From Clostridia bacterium (GTDB lineage Bacteria; Bacillota; Clostridia; UBA1381): a DNA stretch of 54,356 bases. This document shows positions 35,286-44,400 of the stretch, piece by piece; position 1 is the stretch's first letter, and each line of letters starts with the position of its first letter. The position numbers and the translations under genes are program-made. The DNA is taken from positions 1 to 54,356 of the forward strand of contig JAFULX010000109.1 of assembly GCA_017483065.1 (NCBI GenBank), in the 5' to 3' direction. The notes under the pieces are model-generated. The model was given only the letters and a program-made list of their open reading frames with translations. It had not been told where the DNA came from and did not search any database.

Positions 35286-36239
35286 ATGAAAACAGTTCAA
35301 GGCAAGCCGAAGAATATCCTTCAGTCGACGCTTGATGCAATCAAAGTAAGCTGGATAAAGCATAAATGGCTGTACATAATGAGCATACCCTTTATCGCTT
35401 ATTATGTAATATTCCACTATATGCCTATGTACGGTGCAACCATCGCCTTCAAGGATTACGATGTTGTTCTCGGCGTATCGGGCAGCCCGTGGGTGGGTTT
35501 CAAGCACTTTAAGGATTTCTTCCACGATTTCTATTTCACACGAGTTATCAGAAATACGCTTTTAATCAGCATTTATAATCTGCTGTGGTCATTCCCTGCA
35601 CCGATTATATTTGCACTTTTGATGAACGAGCTGCGAAGCGAACGCTTCAAAAAGACGGTGCAGACCATTACATATCTGCCGCACTTTATCTCACTTATCG
35701 TAATCTGCGGTATGTTGACCGACTTTTTGGCACAGGACGGACTTATCAGCGTGCTTTTGTCCAAGTTCGGCTTTGAGCCGACCTATTACCTCAGTTATCC
35801 GCAGTATTTCAGAACGATTTACATTGCGTCAGGTATCTGGCAGGGAATAGGCTGGAACAGTATCATTTACCTGTCGGCACTTTCGGGCATTGACCAGCAG
35901 CTTTACGAGGCTGCACGTATCGACGGTGCAAGCAAGCTCCGTCAGGTTTGGCACGTCACTCTCCCTGGTATCATTCCGACTATTATGACGCTGCTTATAT
36001 TGCAAATGGGTAAGGTAATGAGCGTGGGCTATGAGAAGATTATCCTTCTCTATAACGGAAACACCTACGAAACAGCCGACGTACTGTCCTCGTACATTTA
36101 CAGACTCGGTCTTAGCGGTACGTCAATGCGTTACAGCTACACCACTGCAATCGGACTTTTCAGCTCGCTGATAAATATTATCCTGCTTGTTACTGCCAAC
36201 AAAATCAGTAAAGCAGTCAGCGAAAGCAGCTTGTGGTAA
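35286..36239 (+). CDS. ABC sugar importer permease (LplB/YteP-like)
   Basis: A 317-aa membrane protein with six segments. The coupling (EAA) loop is EAARIDGASKLRQVWHVTLPGI, near residue 215. The N-terminus KHKWLYIMSIPFIAYYVIFHYMP is typical of the LplB group. Start 35286 is preferred because AAAGG lies eleven bases upstream; an ATG nine bases earlier (35277) sits too close to it. It partners the next permease and the lipoprotein; no ATPase gene is nearby, so a shared MsiK-type ATPase elsewhere is expected. Confidence 0.92.
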   Translation: MKTVQGKPKNILQSTLDAIKVSWIKHKWLYIMSIPFIAYYVIFHYMPMYGATIAFKDYDVVLGVSGSPWVGFKHFKDFFHDFYFTRVIRNTLLISIYNLLWSFPAPIIFALLMNELRSERFKKTVQTITYLPHFISLIVICGMLTDFLAQDGLISVLLSKFGFEPTYYLSYPQYFRTIYIASGIWQGIGWNSIIYLSALSGIDQQLYEAARIDGASKLRQVWHVTLPGIIPTIMTLLILQMGKVMSVGYEKIILLYNGNTYETADVLSSYIYRLGLSGTSMRYSYTTAIGLFSSLINIILLVTANKISKAVSESSLW

Positions 36240-36253
36240 GGAGGGGATTTGCA

Positions 36254-37126
36254 ATGAAAAGAACTAACGGTGAAAAAATATTCGGCGTATTCAACGGGCT
36301 GTTTATGATATTTATGATAGTCATAACGCTCTACCCCTTCGTGCATATCCTGCTCGCATCGGTCAGTGAATCGTCACAGCTTATGGCACACAGAGGTGTG
36401 CTTCTGAAGCCGCTCGGCTTTAACCTTAATGCATATCAGCTTGTATTCAAAAATCCGAACATCTATACAGGCTTTAAAACAACGCTTATCGTCCTTGTCG
36501 GCGGTACCGTTATCAATATCGTACTCACATCAATCGGTGCGTTTCTTCTGAGCCGCCGTGACTGGAAATTCAGCGGTTTCCTGATGATTATGGTAATGAT
36601 TACAATGTACATAAGCGGCGGTATGATTCCAAGATACCTCCTTATCTACGAAACACTCGGTATGAAGGACAGCCTTTGGGCACTTATGCTCCCGACCGCT
36701 GTTTCTACGTGGAATTTGATTGTTATGCGTACCAACTTCCAGCAAATACCGCAGGGACTTGAAGAAGCAGCAAAAATCGACGGTGCAAATGACCTCGTTG
36801 TGCTTTTTGCGGTTGTTCTTCCGCTTTCAAAGGCGATTATTGCGGTAATGGTGCTGTTCTATGGTGTTGCTCACTGGAATAGCTGGTTTGACGCTATGCT
36901 CTTTATCCGTGACAGAGCAAAATTCCCCGTTCAGCTCATTATGCGTGAAATTCTTATCTCCAACAGTACCGACAGTATGCAGTCCTACGGCGACAGCTAC
37001 AACGGTGTTGCCGAGAGTATCAAGTACGCCACCATCATCATCACCACCGTCCCCATTCTTATCGTTTACCCCTTTATTCAGAAATATTTTGTAAAGGGAG
37101 TAATGGTAGGCGCTATCAAAGGCTAA
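36254..37126 (+). CDS. ABC sugar importer permease (LplC/YtcP-like)
   Basis: A 290-aa membrane protein with six segments and the EAA loop EEAAKIDGANDLVVLFAVVLPLS. The ending VKGVMVGAIKG is the standard C-terminus of the YtcP/LplC group. The start at 36254 follows a strong AAGGAGGGG site; the longer in-frame ORF would start inside that site. It forms the transmembrane channel with the preceding permease. Confidence 0.94.
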   Translation: MKRTNGEKIFGVFNGLFMIFMIVITLYPFVHILLASVSESSQLMAHRGVLLKPLGFNLNAYQLVFKNPNIYTGFKTTLIVLVGGTVINIVLTSIGAFLLSRRDWKFSGFLMIMVMITMYISGGMIPRYLLIYETLGMKDSLWALMLPTAVSTWNLIVMRTNFQQIPQGLEEAAKIDGANDLVVLFAVVLPLSKAIIAVMVLFYGVAHWNSWFDAMLFIRDRAKFPVQLIMREILISNSTDSMQSYGDSYNGVAESIKYATIIITTVPILIVYPFIQKYFVKGVMVGAIKG

Positions 37127-37128
37127 CC

Positions 37129-37235
37129 TGACGCCGGCAATATGCGTCGCATCTCGCCTGTTTTCGGAACTTGAGGTACACTCGTACATCGGCGTTCCTC
37201 AAAGCAGGCAACCTGCTTGCATCTTGCCAGCGTCA
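37129..37235 (+). repeat. palindromic intergenic element, copy 4 (best-preserved)
   Basis: A 107-bp palindrome starting two bases after the permease stop. The outer 17 bases at each end (TGACGCCGGCAATATGC and GCATCTTGCCAGCGTCA) pair at 15 positions, followed by GCA/TGC and GCCTG/CAGGC. The apex is GGAAC-TTGA-G-GTAC-actc-GTAC-A-TCGG-C-GTTCC. Its outer stem is GC-richer than those of copies 1 and 3 at the same place while pairing is kept. Confidence 0.88.
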
Positions 37236-37280
37236 ACATCAGCAATATGCGTCGCATTTCGCCTGTTTTCGGAATGCAGA
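37236..37280 (+). repeat. truncated left half of the palindromic element
   Basis: CAGCAATATGCGTCGCATTT-CGCCTGTTTTCGGAA (37240-37274) repeats the left arm of copy 4 with few changes, then stops at the apex. No right arm follows. It lies directly behind copy 4, so the tandem arose by duplication or partial deletion. A short GCCGC/GCGGC hairpin (about 37306-37321) and GGGGAG precede the next gene. Confidence 0.8.
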
Positions 37281-37336
37281 TATATTTAGCGAGAATAAGA
37301 ACAGTTGCCGCATTTGGCGGCAGAGGGGAGATTTAA

Positions 37337-38953
37337 ATGAAAAAGAGAGTACTTGCGGTGCTTGCTGCGGCAATGCTTATGTGCGGCACGGCATACGCAG
37401 ACAATACAGCAGTTATCAATAACGAGCAGGTTACGGTTGATATTGACTTTGCCTGTGCGGGTGCTGACTTTGCACTCGTTATGATAAAAAACCGCACAAC
37501 AGGCGGATATGTATGGGCAGGTCAGTCTGCTGTGGAAAACGGCAGTCTTGAGCTGACCGCAAGCCTTGACAGTACTGTTGCGGGCGGCTACTATGACGTT
37601 ATCGTGACCGATAACAACAAAAAAAGCTATAATGCGTCCTTCTTCTATCTGTCTGCGAGCTACCGTGATGAGCTGCTCGGTCAGATTGAGGATATAATTG
37701 CCTCCGATGACGATGACCGTACGGAGCAGATGCAGAAGCTTATTGAGGATAACGACTTTATTTTCCAATACGATGAGGAAAAGTATGATTATCTTGACGA
37801 CAAAACCGCTGTTGCGGAGGCTATGCTTGACGGCACCTATTCTACAATAGACGATTTTTCTGATGCTTTGGACAAGGCTATTTCCGATTTGTATGAGCAG
37901 CAGCTTATTGATGAGGCGGCGGAAAAGCTTGGCGGTGCGTCAGCGAGCGAAATTACAGGTATTTTAGAGGAGTATGAAGAAACCTATGGTATCACTCTTG
38001 ACGATACCTATTATAAATATGCCGATACGGTGAATGCGGCGATTGAAGCGGCAGATATTCAAAAGGCTGAAGATGTCGCAGGAGTTTTTGCCGAGGCAAT
38101 GGCAGTTCCGTATGTGAACGAGGCTGACAGAAGCAATATTCTCAATGTTATATACCAAAATGACGAATATCTCGGTGTTTACGACCGAATTACGGCACTT
38201 GACGGTGAAGTTCAGCTTGCGGTTTTAAAGGCACTCGAGCAGGGTACATTCACAAGTGCGGAGCAGATGTCCGCCGCAATTACAACGGCAGTCAATAATT
38301 TTGACGGAGATATTGCGGACTATACAGCAGAAGATGAAGATACAAGCACATATACTGTCAGCAAAGACCTTCTGGACAAAAAGGTTGAGCTTATTCAGGA
38401 TATGGTGACCGAGGCGGACGAGATATTCTCCGACCTTGGCAATGCCTCTTGGGCAAAGGAGGCAATCCTTGTACTCTACGATATGGGAATAGTATCGGGC
38501 AGAGGCGAGGGTAAATTTGCACCGAACGACGAAATCACCCGTGCAGAGCTTACTGCAATGCTTGTAAAAGCATACGCTTTAACAGGCGAGGGAGCAGAGG
38601 GGTTTGCCGATGTTGCGGAAAGCGACTGGTATTATGACGCTGTTATGACCGCCCGTGCGGCAGGCATTGCAAGCGGCGACGAGGATAACAATTTTATGCC
38701 TATGTCAGCCGTTACCAGACAGGATATGTCGGTTTTGATTTACCGTGCAATGGGTACAGAAAAAGCATCACAGACAGAATTTTTTGCCGATGATGCCGAC
38801 ATCTCCGACTATGCAAGAGCAGCGGTATATTATATGAAGGAAAACGGCATTGCTGCTGGTATGGAGGACGGCACATTTGCTCCGAGGCAGACCGCAACCA
38901 GAGCACAGTGTGCACAGATTTTGTATAAGGCAATTGTTGAAGGAGTGAAATAA
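37337..38953 (+). CDS. secreted protein with three C-terminal S-layer homology (SLH) domains
   Basis: A 538-aa exported protein: signal peptide about 1-21 (GTAYAD). An Ig-like domain is likely at 22-105. A long acidic helical region (about 110-345) follows without recognised family. Three SLH repeats at about 358-535 (SWAKEAILVLYDMGIVSGRGEGKF, DWYYDAVMTARAAGIASG, YARAAVYYMKENGIAAG, each closing with a TRAEL/TRQDM/TRAQC helix) bind pyruvylated secondary cell-wall polymer. It therefore ties something to the wall, perhaps as a scaffold for the lyases, which lack their own anchor. Cotranscribed with the next gene (one base apart). Confidence 0.88.
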   Translation: MKKRVLAVLAAAMLMCGTAYADNTAVINNEQVTVDIDFACAGADFALVMIKNRTTGGYVWAGQSAVENGSLELTASLDSTVAGGYYDVIVTDNNKKSYNASFFYLSASYRDELLGQIEDIIASDDDDRTEQMQKLIEDNDFIFQYDEEKYDYLDDKTAVAEAMLDGTYSTIDDFSDALDKAISDLYEQQLIDEAAEKLGGASASEITGILEEYEETYGITLDDTYYKYADTVNAAIEAADIQKAEDVAGVFAEAMAVPYVNEADRSNILNVIYQNDEYLGVYDRITALDGEVQLAVLKALEQGTFTSAEQMSAAITTAVNNFDGDIADYTAEDEDTSTYTVSKDLLDKKVELIQDMVTEADEIFSDLGNASWAKEAILVLYDMGIVSGRGEGKFAPNDEITRAELTAMLVKAYALTGEGAEGFADVAESDWYYDAVMTARAAGIASGDEDNNFMPMSAVTRQDMSVLIYRAMGTEKASQTEFFADDADISDYARAAVYYMKENGIAAGMEDGTFAPRQTATRAQCAQILYKAIVEGVK

Positions 38954-38954
38954 T

Positions 38955-41408
38955 ATGAAGAAAATTGCATATTTATGTATTCTGTCAATTATAATATCGC
39001 TTTTCGGCAATTACACCGTTCTGGCACAAAGCTCTGCGGAATATGACGCAAAAATGCTCGAGGTTCTCGGTATAACCGACGGCGAAATAGCTGATGGCTA
39101 TGTTACCAGAGGGCAGTTTGCCGTATATATTGCTCAGATTGCAAACGGCGGAAAAAAGGTCACCGAGGCAGAGGCGATAAAGCTTATGCTTGAGGAGGGC
39201 TGGATAAACAATGCCGCAAGCGGTGAGTTTGAGGCGGATATGGCAATCAGGAACGACGTTGCCGCAAAGGCACTTGTTGACCTTCTCGGCTACAGCTTTA
39301 AGGTTGACAGTGCGGACGATTACTGGACGGTCGCAGGCGAGCTTAAAATCAACGGCGGAATGTCCAAAACAGCACTTCTGACCGCAGAAAACTGCGGAAA
39401 AATGCTTGAAAATGCACTCGACGCATATGCACTCGAATTTTTGGGTGCATCGGGCGAGAGTGTAGAATTTACAAGGGTTAAAGCAATAAAGTTCTTCTTT
39501 GACCTGAGAGTTATTGAGGGCGACGTGGACGCTGTCGGCGGAACAAGCGTGACAGGTGCAGGCGGAGTCGGTACAGGCAGAGTGAAAATCTCGGGCAATG
39601 TGTTTGACTGTGAGTACGATATGGCAAATTTGCTCGGACTCAGCGTTACCGCATATATACGCAATTCCGACAATACAGTAATATACGCAAAGGACGACAG
39701 CCGCAATCTGGTTGTTATAACAGACGACAAGCTTGACCGTGACGAAACGACGAAGAACGAAATTGCTGTAAAGGACAGCAACAGAACATACAAGCTTGAG
39801 GGCGAGGTTGACGTTATTCTCAATAATGACGGTGTATTCGGCTATACTCTTGCCGACCTTCTGCCCGATTACGGCTCACTCACTCTTATAGATAATGACG
39901 GCAACGGCAGATTTGACGTTGTAAGAGTAATGAGCTATCAGGCGGTTGCAGTAAACTTTATTGACGCAACAACCAAGTCAATCGGCGATTTCTACGGAAA
40001 TAATATCAAGGACCTTGCCGAGCTTGATGAGGTAACTGTCACCAAAAACGGAAAGCCGATTTATTTCTCGGAAATATTGCAGGACGACGTAGTCGGTGTT
40101 GCGTTTGACCGCAGCGGCGAGCGTGCGGAAATTGTTGTAAGCTCGGACAAAATCAACGGTATGGTTGAGAGTATGGACGAGAGCGAGGGCGAGATTGTTA
40201 TTGACGGCGTGACCTATGACATCGCACCGTTCTTCCTGAAGCTTAAAGATGGCGTAAAGCCTGTCATCAAGCTCGGCGATAATGTCACCGTCACACTCGA
40301 TATCTACGGCAGAGCCGCTTATATCAAAAAGAGTACGAGCGGTACACTCCGTTACGGCTATATGCTCCGAGCATACGACCTTGATAACGGCGAGAAGGGT
40401 GTCAAAATCTTTGCCGACGACGGTATGATGTACACCTACGGCGTGAACGAGAGAGCCAAGCTGGATAAGGGGTTGGAGTATTCAAAGGAAAACATTATGA
40501 AGATGTTTGAAAATGACGGCTTCAATGTAACACCCCAGCTTGTAAAATACAGAATAAATGCAGATAACGAGATAATGAGGCTTTATTCCTCAAACAGCGA
40601 CCAACTAAGCTGTGACTTTGCTTTTGCACAAAGAGCCGAGTCGGGTAACAGAATTCTCTCATCGGGCGGCGGCGACTTTATCTACGATAATTCCACCGTG
40701 ATATTCAGCGTACCGCACCCGACGCTTACCGATGTAACCGACGAGGACTACCGTGTGACAAAAAAGGCTATCAACACAAGCTACACCTACACACAGATTG
40801 CAGGCTATGACGTTGACGAGTTCGGTATCGCAAAGGCGATGGTCAGCCGTTCAACCGCAAGTCAGGACGCAAAGTTTAACGATAACGACCGCCGTGATAC
40901 GGCAATTCTGGTGGTATCCAAGGTCATCACAATGGTAAATGCGGACGGCGACGAGGTGATGGTACTTCGTGGCTTTGATAAGGACGAGGAGAAGGAATAC
41001 TACTTCAAACCCGAAAAGTTTTCTCTTCTTGCTAATGTCGAAAAGGGCGATGCCGTGCTTTGCCTGAAGGATTATGTTACCGAGTACGTTGTCGATTTGG
41101 AAATCCTCAACAAGGCAAGCGAGAAGAAATACGGCGTTGTGACCAAGAAGGTTTCGAGCGGTATTCCGTACTATGAAACCATCAGGGGCAGAGTGTACAA
41201 CCGCTTAGGCTCAACGCTCAAAATTTCCGACAAATTAAGTCCGAAGACCACCACCGACTATAAGCTGTATCCCGCAACGGGTGCGGCGGTAATCATTGTC
41301 GAGGGCGGCAACCCCAGATACGGAAATATCGGCGAGGTTTGCATCGGTGACGAGATATTCCTCCGTACGAGAGCAAGCGTGGTTTGGGAGATTATAATTT
41401 ATAGATAA
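38955..41408 (+). CDS. exported 817-aa protein of unknown function, divergent SLH-like N-terminus
   Basis: Signal peptide about 1-24 (GNYTVLAQ). Residues 30-170 read like degenerate SLH repeats (VTRGQFAVYIAQIANGG, IRNDVAAKALVDLLGY, LTAENCGKMLENALDA). The rest, 190-817, is beta-rich with repeated short strand-turn units (for example DEVTVTKNGKPIYFSE, IVIDGVTYDIAPFF, GDNVTVTLDIYGRAAY) and no recognised catalytic motif. I cannot name a family. It lies between the SLH protein and a lyase, so a wall-associated glycan-binding or scaffold role is plausible. Its stop overlaps the ribosome site of the next gene. Confidence 0.7.
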   Translation: MKKIAYLCILSIIISLFGNYTVLAQSSAEYDAKMLEVLGITDGEIADGYVTRGQFAVYIAQIANGGKKVTEAEAIKLMLEEGWINNAASGEFEADMAIRNDVAAKALVDLLGYSFKVDSADDYWTVAGELKINGGMSKTALLTAENCGKMLENALDAYALEFLGASGESVEFTRVKAIKFFFDLRVIEGDVDAVGGTSVTGAGGVGTGRVKISGNVFDCEYDMANLLGLSVTAYIRNSDNTVIYAKDDSRNLVVITDDKLDRDETTKNEIAVKDSNRTYKLEGEVDVILNNDGVFGYTLADLLPDYGSLTLIDNDGNGRFDVVRVMSYQAVAVNFIDATTKSIGDFYGNNIKDLAELDEVTVTKNGKPIYFSEILQDDVVGVAFDRSGERAEIVVSSDKINGMVESMDESEGEIVIDGVTYDIAPFFLKLKDGVKPVIKLGDNVTVTLDIYGRAAYIKKSTSGTLRYGYMLRAYDLDNGEKGVKIFADDGMMYTYGVNERAKLDKGLEYSKENIMKMFENDGFNVTPQLVKYRINADNEIMRLYSSNSDQLSCDFAFAQRAESGNRILSSGGGDFIYDNSTVIFSVPHPTLTDVTDEDYRVTKKAINTSYTYTQIAGYDVDEFGIAKAMVSRSTASQDAKFNDNDRRDTAILVVSKVITMVNADGDEVMVLRGFDKDEEKEYYFKPEKFSLLANVEKGDAVLCLKDYVTEYVVDLEILNKASEKKYGVVTKKVSSGIPYYETIRGRVYNRLGSTLKISDKLSPKTTTDYKLYPATGAAVIIVEGGNPRYGNIGEVCIGDEIFLRTRASVVWEIIIYR

Positions 41409-41425
41409 GGAGGTGTACCCCCTTG
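41408..41425 (+). promoter_or_regulatory. ribosome site inside a palindrome, TTG start
   Basis: AAGGAGGTGTACCCCCTT (41408-41425) is a near-perfect palindrome in which the Shine-Dalgarno half AAGGAGGT pairs with ACCCCCTT. The second half contains the TTG start codon of the lyase gene. Both features should lower translation relative to the upstream gene unless ribosomes finishing that gene open the stem. Confidence 0.5.
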
Positions 41426-44400
41426 AAAAAAACAGCATTATTATTGGCAATGAGTGTTATTCTTGCGGTTTTGCCCGTGTCGGCACAGGATTTGGAGGAG
41501 TACACCATAGTCGCATATAAGGACACCGCAGTGCAGACAGCACAGCCCGACAACAATTACGGTGCGTGGATTTCTGCCGAGTGCGGTGAATCGGAAAGAG
41601 CATACTATTCATTCGAGATTTCCGAGCCGAGAAATGACGACCCCTTACTTCTTGACCCGCCCAACTCACGTCTTGGCTTCTGGTATGAGGCGGATATTAC
41701 AAATGCCGTAAAAGCAAAGTACGAGGCAGGCATCACAAATCTTGAAATGCAGGTTGTGTCTGCGTTTCTCGACAATGCCAGCATCGGCGGCAGATTTTAT
41801 ACGCGTGAGGCGGAGTTCAACAGACCGCATATGAAAATAGTTTATACTGCCGACAAAAAGAGTATCAAGAGTGCAAAGCTCTACCTTTTCGGCGGTACAA
41901 GTGCAAGCAGAATTGAGATTAACGCTATTGTAGGCTCGTATGACGAAATGACTGTGACCTACAATACAAGACCGCTTGTGGGCGAGCGTTTCGGCTACGG
42001 CTACCGTAACGCCGCACTTTCGGGCAGACCCGAGGCGGAGTATGAAATACAGACGGTTGACGGCAGAACTTATGAAACTGCTATGACTACCACTATGACC
42101 GCATTTTCCTCGCAGTTTCCCGATGAGGAAAAGTGGTGGGATATTTACGATATGAAGCAGATTCCCACCGCACAGCAGGTTTTGGAAGATTTCAACAAGA
42201 CAAGTCCCGACCAGACACACCCGAGAATACTCGGCGGCAAGGACGAGTGGGACAGAATAAGAAGATGGTACGCCGAGGGCGAAAACGAGTATGTGATGAA
42301 ATGGGCGGAGCGTGTACTTGCAGAGGCAGAGGTTGCACTCACAAACGAAATTCCGACCGATTTCGTACTCAACGATACGGGGAGCGATATGAGATACCGA
42401 GGTGCAGATATCCCCTCGCTCGGTCTTGCGTATCAGCTTACGCTTGACAAAAAGTATGCCGATGAGGCATATAACAAAATGGCGATAATGGCGAATTACA
42501 GGCATTGGAATGCGGCGGGCAAGGATTTGAACGTCGGCGACTGTGCCAAAAATGTCGGTACGGCATACGATTTGGTGTATGACGCACTTACCCCTGAACA
42601 GCGTAATGTTATCGTAAGCGGCATTATCCGCCACGTGTTCGATACAAGACTCGGCAAGCCGAACAATAACACAAACAACTGGAATCCCGTAACCAACGGC
42701 GGCTTCGGTATTGCGGCACTTGCCATAATGAACGAACAGCCCTACAAGGCGTCGGAAATGATAGCACAGTCGGTTGCGGCAATCCCCAAGGCGTTGCTCG
42801 AATATTATCCCGACGGCTCATTTCCCGAGGGTCTGGCATACTGGGATTATATGACGTCCAATCTCTTCGGCTTTACATCTGCAATGCAGGAGGCACTCGG
42901 AACAAGCTATGGTCTTGAGGATTTCCACGGACTTGCCGAAACAGGCTATTTTGCGATTTATATGCAGGGCCCGACAAGTGCTATCCGATTTAAGTACGGC
43001 GATGACAACCGTAAAAATCTCGGCTCGGAAACCTTCTTCTACCTCGCAAAGCGTTATAATGTACCGCTTTTTGCCGAGTATCAGCTCAACTATATGGACG
43101 ATAACAACGCATATATCACCTTCGGTCCGTACTGGTGTACCGATGAAACCTTTGAACAGGCGAAGGACGGCTACAAAGACCTTCCCCGTGACAGAATGTT
43201 TGACGGTCACACACCCGTTGCGACTATGCGAAGCAGCTGGGAGGACGAGAACGCACTGTTTGCGGGTATCAAGGGCGGTTATCCGCAGATTTCGCACTCC
43301 GACCTTGATATAGGCACATTTCTTGTATCCGCGCTCGGCGTTGAGTGGTCGAAGGAATATTACCCCAATATAAGCTCGAGAGCAGGCTTCCCGAGTATGT
43401 CAAGACTTACAAGATATATGTTCTATGCGGCATCTCCGCAGGGGCATAATACGCTGCTGTTTAATCCCGGACTTTTCTATCCCGAAATGGATTACGGTCA
43501 GGAAATTGACACAATGAGCAAGTTTGACGATTTCTACACCGATGAAAATTCGGCATATGCAATCCTCGATATGAGCAACGCATACCGCAAGTATGTCAGC
43601 TCGGCACGCAGAGGTATTGCTCTCATAAATAACCGCAGAGAATTTTTAATTCAGGACGAAATCGAGGGAGCAGCGAGCAACCTCACCTATTGGTTTATGC
43701 ACACCGACAAGGAAATTGAGGTAAACGGCAGAGAAGCAATTCTCACGAGCGGAACAAAACGTCTTTACTGCAAAATCCTCGCACCGTATGATGCGGAATT
43801 TGCGATTATGGAGGCAAAGGCACTCCCGAAAACTCCGACTATTGCCGATTATGACGAGGATACCTTTGAGGGCAGACATAAGCTGTCGATTAAGACGGAA
43901 ATAGAGGGTAACGGCAAAATTGCCGTGTGGATGGTACCTCTTACCGAGTATGATGAAATCCCGACCGAGGAGCCAGTCCTTACCGACCTCGACAACTGGC
44001 CTATGCCCGAGGGCGAGGTTACACGTCTTGGCGGTGTTACGGTAAACGGCGAGCCGCTTGAGGGCTTCTCACCCGAAAAGCTCGTATATGACATCATCAC
44101 AGAGGACAAAACCTTTGAAATTGAGCCTGTCGGCGAGGGTGTAACCCTCAAAAAGATTGTAAATCCGAGCAGTGTTACAATTGAATGTACAGAAAACGGC
44201 AAGAAGAAATCACGTTATGTATTCAATCAGATTCTTGCGAATGACCTTACCAAGATTAAGATAACAGCAAGTGCTGTTCCGCAGATTGCAAATTCACCCG
44301 AGAATACGCTCGATAACAGCTTCTCGACCTGCTGGGCATCACAGGGCGAGCAGACCATTGAGTACGACCTCGGCGAGCTTGCCGCTATGAACAGCGTATC

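Noticed and set aside
17542-37235. Repeat elements as ordinary Rho-independent terminators
   Set aside because: No copy has a T-run directly after the stem, and they lie inside gene series that need read-through (for example between lipoprotein and permease genes).
37129-37280. Tandem similar segments resembling a short direct-repeat or CRISPR array
   Set aside because: The units are about 105 and 45 bases, palindromic and abutting, with no regular spacers and no cas genes. They are a full and a half copy of the intergenic element.
38955-41408. Copper-amine-oxidase-like or other named domain in the 817-aa protein
   Set aside because: Short strand-turn units look like several bacterial repeat families, but no diagnostic motif is present, so no family name is given.
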